This document shows positions 5,172-5,239 of a stretch of 5,239 bases of DNA, piece after piece (positions within the stretch are counted from its first letter, which is position 1; each line of letters starts with the position of its first letter). Where the stretch lies: positions 1 through 5,239 of the forward strand of contig CAZUJF010000069.1 in the NCBI GenBank assembly GCA_964619955.1. The letters are read 5' to 3'. The translations under genes were made by a program, and so were the position numbers. This stretch comes from JACQFK01 sp964619955 (GTDB taxonomy: Bacteria; Planctomycetota; MHYJ01; JACPRB01). The notes below the pieces were generated by a model. The model saw nothing but the letters and a program-made list of their open reading frames with translations, was not told the DNA's origin and did not search any database.

Positions 5172-5187
5172 AAAAAAGCAGCCTGTC
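5172..5187 (+). repeat. Right copy of the 16-nt inverted-orientation motif
   Basis: aaaaaagcagcctgtc begins seven bases after the CAP gene stop. It matches the minus-strand motif at 36-51 in 15 of 16 bases. In both cases a run of five or six C stands a short distance before the A-tract in the reading direction. Its function is unknown. Confidence 0.6.
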
Positions 5188-5199
5188 ACGCGATGTGCA

Positions 5200-5224
5200 A
5201 CTTTCGCCCCCCTCGGGCGAAAGT
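5200..5224. promoter_or_regulatory. Perfect 10-bp hairpin downstream of the CAP gene
   Basis: actttcgccc (5200-5209) pairs exactly with gggcgaaagt (5215-5224) around a five-base loop. It lies 35 bases after the CAP stop. No T-tract follows on either strand (C-run then tactc on plus, tgcac on minus), so a canonical intrinsic terminator is not supported. It may still act as a non-canonical terminator or 3'-end stabiliser of the CAP mRNA, or belong to the leader or operator of a gene to the right. Confidence 0.6.
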
Positions 5225-5239
5225 CCCCCCTACTCTTGA

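Noticed and set aside
1..5239. Transposon carrying the four genes
   Set aside because: No transposase, integrase or long terminal inverted repeats are visible. Only the short 16-nt motif pair remains, reported as a finding and not as a mobile element.

Overview
The window is very GC-rich DNA from a bacterium, apparently a diderm. The protein architectures point to Planctomycetota or a nearby, mostly uncultured lineage. They include a secreted multi-CxxC (DnaJ-zinc-finger-like) protein, an esterase fused to HEAT-like repeats, a CAP-domain protein with D-x-D-x-D-G calcium repeats, and a Gly-run/Cys/poly-Leu/Arg C-terminal sorting signal. Myxococcota or another group using such tails cannot be excluded. 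There is no RNA gene, transposase, CRISPR array or phage gene. I see no complete new multi-gene system.

Layout. Positions 1-70 hold a perfect 38-bp palindrome, a T-tract and a probable promoter. The first gene (71-1432, +) encodes an exported protein with 14 CxxC pairs that resolve into two tandem DnaJ-type zinc-finger units plus a partial third. Its stop codon overlaps the stop of the convergent gene at 1429-2817 (-), a secreted alpha/beta hydrolase with a HEAT-like C-terminus. Upstream of that gene on the same strand, 31 nt away, lies 2849-3955 (-), a second secreted alpha/beta hydrolase resembling the CE15/acetyl-xylan-esterase group. These two probably form an operon. A 54-bp divergent intergenic region separates them from 4010-5164 (+), a CAP/SCP-domain protein ending in a sorting signal. 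Positions 5165-5239 are non-coding and hold a 10-bp perfect hairpin and an inverted partial copy of a motif from the left end.

All four proteins look exported, with strikingly short N-terminal signals. A reasonable inference is an envelope or extracellular module: two serine esterases acting on ester-substituted polymers (polysaccharide or polyester), a surface-anchored CAP protein, and a zinc-binding Cys-rich protein of unknown role. The proposed joint function is inference only. The most notable signals are the duplicated zinc-finger architecture without a J-domain, the probable leaderless starts of the genes at 71 and 3955, the sorting signal with adjacent C8/G8 homopolymers, and the near-identical 16-nt motif in inverted orientation flanking the four-gene block.
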